Program-made: the position numbers and the translations under genes
Notes under the pieces: generated by a model
Seen by the model: only the letters and a program-made list of their open reading frames with translations
Told to the model about the DNA's origin: nothing
The model's database searches: none
DNA from: Lathyrus oleraceus
Lineage: Eukaryota > Streptophyta > Magnoliopsida > Fabales > Fabaceae
Length of the DNA: 64,000 bases
Direction of reading: 5' to 3'
Assembly: GCF_024323335.1 (NCBI RefSeq)
Contig: NC_066581.1
Span: 348,878,409 to 348,942,408, forward strand
Shown: positions 60,055-64,000 of the stretch, piece by piece
How positions within the stretch are numbered: position 1 is the stretch's first letter
Layout of the letters: the number at the start of each line of letters is the position of its first letter

Positions 60055-63000
60055 CCGGTGGATTTTATTGTAATTGATATGGAGGAAGATGATGATGCTC
60101 CGCTCATATTGGGCCGACCATTCATGAAGACCGCAAGAATGATGATTGATGTTGATGACGGTTTAATGAAGGTGCGTGTTCAAAATGAGGAGGTCACATT
60201 TGATCTATTCGAGGCGATGAAGCATTCCAAGGATCGAAATGATAGCTTTCGCATCGATGTGATCGAAGACGCTATTATGGAAGTTTGAAAGCATATCCAC
60301 GAGATATCTCCTATGGAGTTAGCTCTCGACGACTCATTGGAGGTTTTCACTGTTGAGGAGGAGCTAGCTCTTGAGGAATGTTTGAAGGAACTTGATAGCT
60401 TGGAAGACCTACAACCGTGGGAAATAGAGGAAGAAAATTTGAAGAAGGAGGTAATTGATGAGAAAGCACCAATTGAATTAAAAGAGTTACCTTCGACTTT
60501 GAAATATGTGTTTTTAGATGAGACCGAGGCAAAGCCGGTCATCATAAGCAACCTCTTGACAAAAGAAGAAGAAGCCCGTCTAATCATTGTGCTCAAAACC
60601 AATCAAGAAGCTATGGGTTGGACTCTTTCCGATCTTAAAGGAATTAGTCCATCCTATTGTATGCACAAGATTTTGATGGAGGAGGATTTCAAGCCGGTGG
60701 CTCAACCACAACGCCGCTTAAATCCTACGATGAAAGAGGTTGTAAGAAAGGAAGTGGTGAAGCTTTTGGATGCGGGAATGATTTACCCGATCTCGGATAG
60801 TCCGTGGGTTAGTCCTGTGCACGTGGTTCCGAAGAAGGGTGGAATGACCGTAATCCGTAATGACAAAGACGAATTGATCCCGACTAAAGTTGCCACGGGA
60901 TGGAGAATGTGTATAGATTATAGACGGTTGAATACCGCGACTCGTAAGGACCATTTTCCACTCCCATTTATGGATCAAATGCTTGAAAGACTATCGGGCC
61001 AACAATACTACTGTTTTTTAGACGGCTACTCCGGGTACAACCAAATTGCGGTTGACCCGGTTGATCATGAGAAGACGGCTTTCACGTGTCCGTTTGGAGT
61101 GTTCGCATACAGAAAAATGCCTTTTGGGCTTTGCAATGCGCCGGCGACATTCCAACGATGTGTCCAAGCTATTTTTGCCGATCTAATAGAGAAAACAATG
61201 GAAGTCTTCATGGATGACTTCTCGGTGTTTGGTGGGACGTTTAGTCTATGCTTGGCAAATTTGAAGACGGTGTTGGAAAGGTGTGTGAAGACTAATTTGG
61301 TGCTAAATTGGGAAAAGTGTCACTTTATGGTGACCGAGGGGATTGTGCTAGGCCACAAAGTCTCTAAAAGGGGGCTTGAAGTGGATAGAGCTAAGGTTGA
61401 TGTAATTGAAAAATTACCCCCTCCGGTCAATGTGAAGGGCATCCGTAGTTTTTTGGGGCACGCGGGGTTCTACCGGCGCTTCATCAAGGACTTCTCAAAG
61501 GTGGCTAAACCTTTGAGCAATTTACTCGCCAAAGATCAGGTATTTCTCTTCACCGACGATTGTTTGCAAGCTTTCGAGGTTTTAAAAGAAAAATTGGTTA
61601 CCGCTCCAATAATAGTCGCTCCCGATTGGAATGAAAATTTTGAACTAATGTGTGACGCGAGTGACTATGCCGTTGGAGCGGTACTTGGCCAAAGAAAGGA
61701 CAAAACTTTTCATGCTATACATTATGCGAGCAAGGTTCTTAACGAGGCTCAAATAAATTATGCCACAACGGAAAAAGAACTACTCGCAATAGTGTATGCG
61801 CTAGAAAAGTTTAGGTCCTATCTTATAGGGTCTAAAGTCGTGGTGTACACCGACCACGCGGCGATTAAATATCTGCTGACCAAGCCGGATTCGAAGCAAA
61901 GGCTCATCCGTTGGATCCTCTTGTTACAAGAATTCGATGTCGAAATTAAAGACAAGAAGGGGTCGGAAAACTTGGTAGCGGATCATTTATCCCGCTTGGT
62001 GAATGTCGAGGTTACCGCATCTGAAAAGGAAATCCGGGAAGAATTTCCTGATGAAAAATTGTTTAAGGTTCAAGTTAGGCCGTGGTTTGCAGACTTTGCA
62101 AACCACAAGGCTAGTGGTTGTGTGCCGGCCGATCTAACTTCGAACCAAAAGAGGAAGTTCCTTTCGGATGCAAAGTATTATGTTTGGGATGACCCATACT
62201 TGTTTAAGTTGGGTAGCGATAACCTGTTAAGGAGATGCGTAACTGGTGATGAAGCCCAGAGCATCCTTTGGCATTGTCACAACTCGCCTTATGGCGGTCA
62301 TTATAATGGGGTTAGAACGGCCACTAAAATTCTTCAATCGGGATTTTATTGGCCAACTATTTTTAAAGACGCACATACCCATGCGCAAAGTTGTGACAGT
62401 TGCCAAAGAAGTGGTGGGATAGGTAAGAGAGATGAGATGCCTCTCCAAAATATCCAAGAAGTGGAAGTGTTCGATTGTTGGGGCATAGATTTTGTTGGAC
62501 CTTTCCCACCCTCTTACGGGAATGAGTACATGCTTGTAGCTGTTGATTATGTCTCTAAGTGGGTTGAGGCGATTGCCTCACCTCGGGCGGATGCCAAAAC
62601 GGTGATAAAATTTTTAAAGAAAAACATCTTTTCCCGTTTTGGAACACCCCGAGTGTTGATAAGTGACGGAGGGTCACACTTTTGCAATGCACCTTTGGAA
62701 ACAATTCTAAAACATTATGGTGTGTCGCATAGGGTGACAACTCCGTACCACCCTCAGGCTAACGGGCAAGCGGAGGTCTCTAATCGAGAGATTAAGAGAA
62801 TCCTAGAAAAAACCGTGTCTAATTCTAAAAAAGAGTGGTCCCAAAAATTGGACGAAGCATTATGGGCCTACCGTACGGCCTTTAAAGCTCCAATTGGCCT
62901 AACTCCGTTTCAATTGGTATTTGGTAAAACTTGCCATTTGCCGGTTGAATTGGAGCACAAGGCCTTGTGGGCCCTAAAATTTCTAAATTTTGAACATGAG

Positions 63001-63369
63001 TTGGCCGGTAACAAAAGGAAAGTACAACTACTTGAGTTGGAGGAGATGCGCAATGCCGCATACCACTCAAGTTGGTTGTACAAGGAAAAAGCAAAGAAAT
63101 ATCATGACAAGAAGATCCGAACCAAAGAATTCGTGCCCGGACAATTGGTCTTATTGTTCAACTCCCGGTTGAAGTTGTTTCCCGGGAAGTTGAAATCAAA
63201 ATGGTCCGGGCCATTTCGGGTGAAAGAAGTAAAAGAATACGGGGCCATTATCATTGAAGACATGGACGAGAAAGACAGTTGGACCGTGAACGGCCAACGA
63301 TTGAAAGTGTATCTCGGCGGTCATGTGGATCGCGAGAGTTGTGCTCAGTCGCTCGATGCTCCTCTGTGA
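60049..63369 (+). pseudogene. Athila pol (S5): protease end, RT, RNase H, integrase; one stop
   Basis: Coding begins at the junction with FPVDFIVIDMEEDDDAPL, so the protease active site is missing. TGA at 60286-60288 (MEV*KHIHE; Ser TCA in S2, a C-to-G change) breaks the frame once; from 60313 it is open for 1018 codons. Counting from 60313: RT FMDDF 299-303; integrase Asp 726, Asp 785, Glu 821 (exact x35). It differs from S2 at a few residues (for example LIRWILL against LIHWILL, CAQSLDA against CAQPLDA). Collinear with the S1 gag on the same strand, but separated from it by S2-S4. Confidence 0.9.
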
Positions 63370-64000
63370 GCATCGCACCGTCGAGCTTAGCCGACGTTAA
63401 ACAAGCGCTAGTTGGGAGGCACCCCAACATTGTAAGTATTTCCTGTTTTATGTTTGATGTTGTATGAGTATTGTGTGCTTTTTCAGGCTGGATGACATGC
63501 AAGTGCTGCATTTGCAAAAGCACTTGCTGTCATGCTCGCTTGCAGCTCGCTAGGCGAGGCTGCAGCGAGCGCGCTCGCTGGCTGCTCGCTAGGCGAGGCA
63601 GTAGCGAGCGCACCAGTACTGTTCTATTTAAACAGTTCAGCAGGGCAGTTTTGCCCTTACCCTAAAAATTCTTCTAAACTGCTCTGCTGAAGAGTGCGAT
63701 TTGCCTTCTCAAATTCTCTACTGTGCATCCATATCAACAACATTTGTGTGTCGGTCAATTGCAAACACGTCCCACTTCTCCTTTCCAAATCCGTTTACCT
63801 CAAGGTTTGCCCTATTGCATGTTTCTTTTTTTTGCATTATTTATTTCCAAATTTGAATGGTAAATAGGATAGGTGTGATAGGAACCTTGAGGTTGCATGC
63901 AATTTTGGGAGTTTGCAATGTTGTGCATTTAGGTTTTTAAATTGGGGATTTACTCTTACTTAGGTTTTCCATGAAATTAGGTATCCCCAATAGCATAGAA
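63370..64000 (+). other. Athila S5 region after integrase, to window edge
   Basis: Reverse-complement match of about 52955-53585: palindromic TCGCTAGGCGA motifs (63545-63600), TATTTAAA at 63625-63632, then A/T-rich leader of the env-like ORF, whose start would lie just beyond the edge. Confidence 0.85.

Larger units (their letters stand above)
45875..64000. mobile_element. Athila-like Ty3-gypsy complex of five alternately oriented segments
   Basis: S1 (+, 45875-49471) LTR, primer site, gag. S2 (-, 49473-58264) U3 part of LTR, 3' UTR, env-like ORF, integrase to gag. S3 (+, 58261-59184) 3' part of LTR and primer site. S4 (-, 59195-60054) gag C-terminus/protease. S5 (+, 60049-64000) protease end to integrase and beyond. 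The copies are near-identical where they overlap. S1 and S5 are collinear parts of one plus-strand element lacking only about 250 bases (protease core); S2-S4 sit between them. Athila identity rests on the TGGCGCCGTTGCCGGGGA primer site, the gag/pol sequence type and the env-like ORF after integrase. Confidence 0.88.

Noticed and set aside
1..64000. Host protein-coding genes, tRNA or rRNA genes
   Set aside because: Every frame with a recognisable domain belongs to a retroelement. The tRNA-like matches are primer-binding sites only.

Overview
This window is repeat-dense nuclear DNA from a flowering plant, most likely a legume of the pea/vetch tribe (Fabeae). The evidence is a pile-up of Ogre/Tat-type Ty3-gypsy elements (multi-kb LTRs, an extra ORF1 before gag, a tRNA-Arg-type primer site, tandem-repeat 3' UTRs) with one Maximus/SIRE-like Ty1-copia element and a rearranged Athila-like Ty3-gypsy element. 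I found no host gene, tRNA, rRNA or CRISPR. The species call is inference.

Layout, left to right. Ogre-1 (1-7340, minus; runs off the left edge) has decayed gag-protease, a two-domain ORF1, a primer site and a 1.5 kb LTR, and is inserted in the gag of Ogre-2. Ogre-2 (about 7341-18688, minus) keeps part of gag, an ORF1 split by a 4.8 kb plus-strand solo LTR (8972-13758), a primer site and a 5'-truncated LTR. That LTR abuts the ORF1 of Ogre-3 (18689-19027 and 27389-28153, minus), itself split by a nearly intact copia element (19028-27388; TSD ATACC, two 1472-bp LTRs). The 5.0 kb LTR at 29179-34212 has a primer site on its Ogre-3 side and a polypurine tract on its Ogre-4 side, so Ogre-3 and Ogre-4 share one LTR as a tandem. 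Ogre-4 (34213-45874, minus) supplies a repeat-rich 3' UTR, pol (RT, RNase H, second RNase H-like domain, integrase), a probable intron and gag-protease.

From 45875 to the right edge lies an Athila-like complex whose strands alternate + - + - +: LTR-gag (+), U3-env-like-pol-gag (-), LTR 3' part and primer site (+), gag/protease (-), protease-to-integrase (+). The copies are nearly identical, and the joints show microhomology or short hairpins. This is either a recent fold-back/template-switch rearrangement or an assembly error.

The elements here would need gag, protease, RT/RNase H and integrase to copy themselves, but almost every reading frame is broken. In Ogre-1, Ogre-4 and the copia element the in-frame stops sit where a glutamine or arginine codon (CAA, CAG, CGA) is expected, as C-to-T decay of methylated DNA would give. 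The least expected signal is in the Ogre-4 3' UTR: a dozen or more degenerate copies of a motif that, in element-sense RNA, is complementary to the element family's own primer-binding site.
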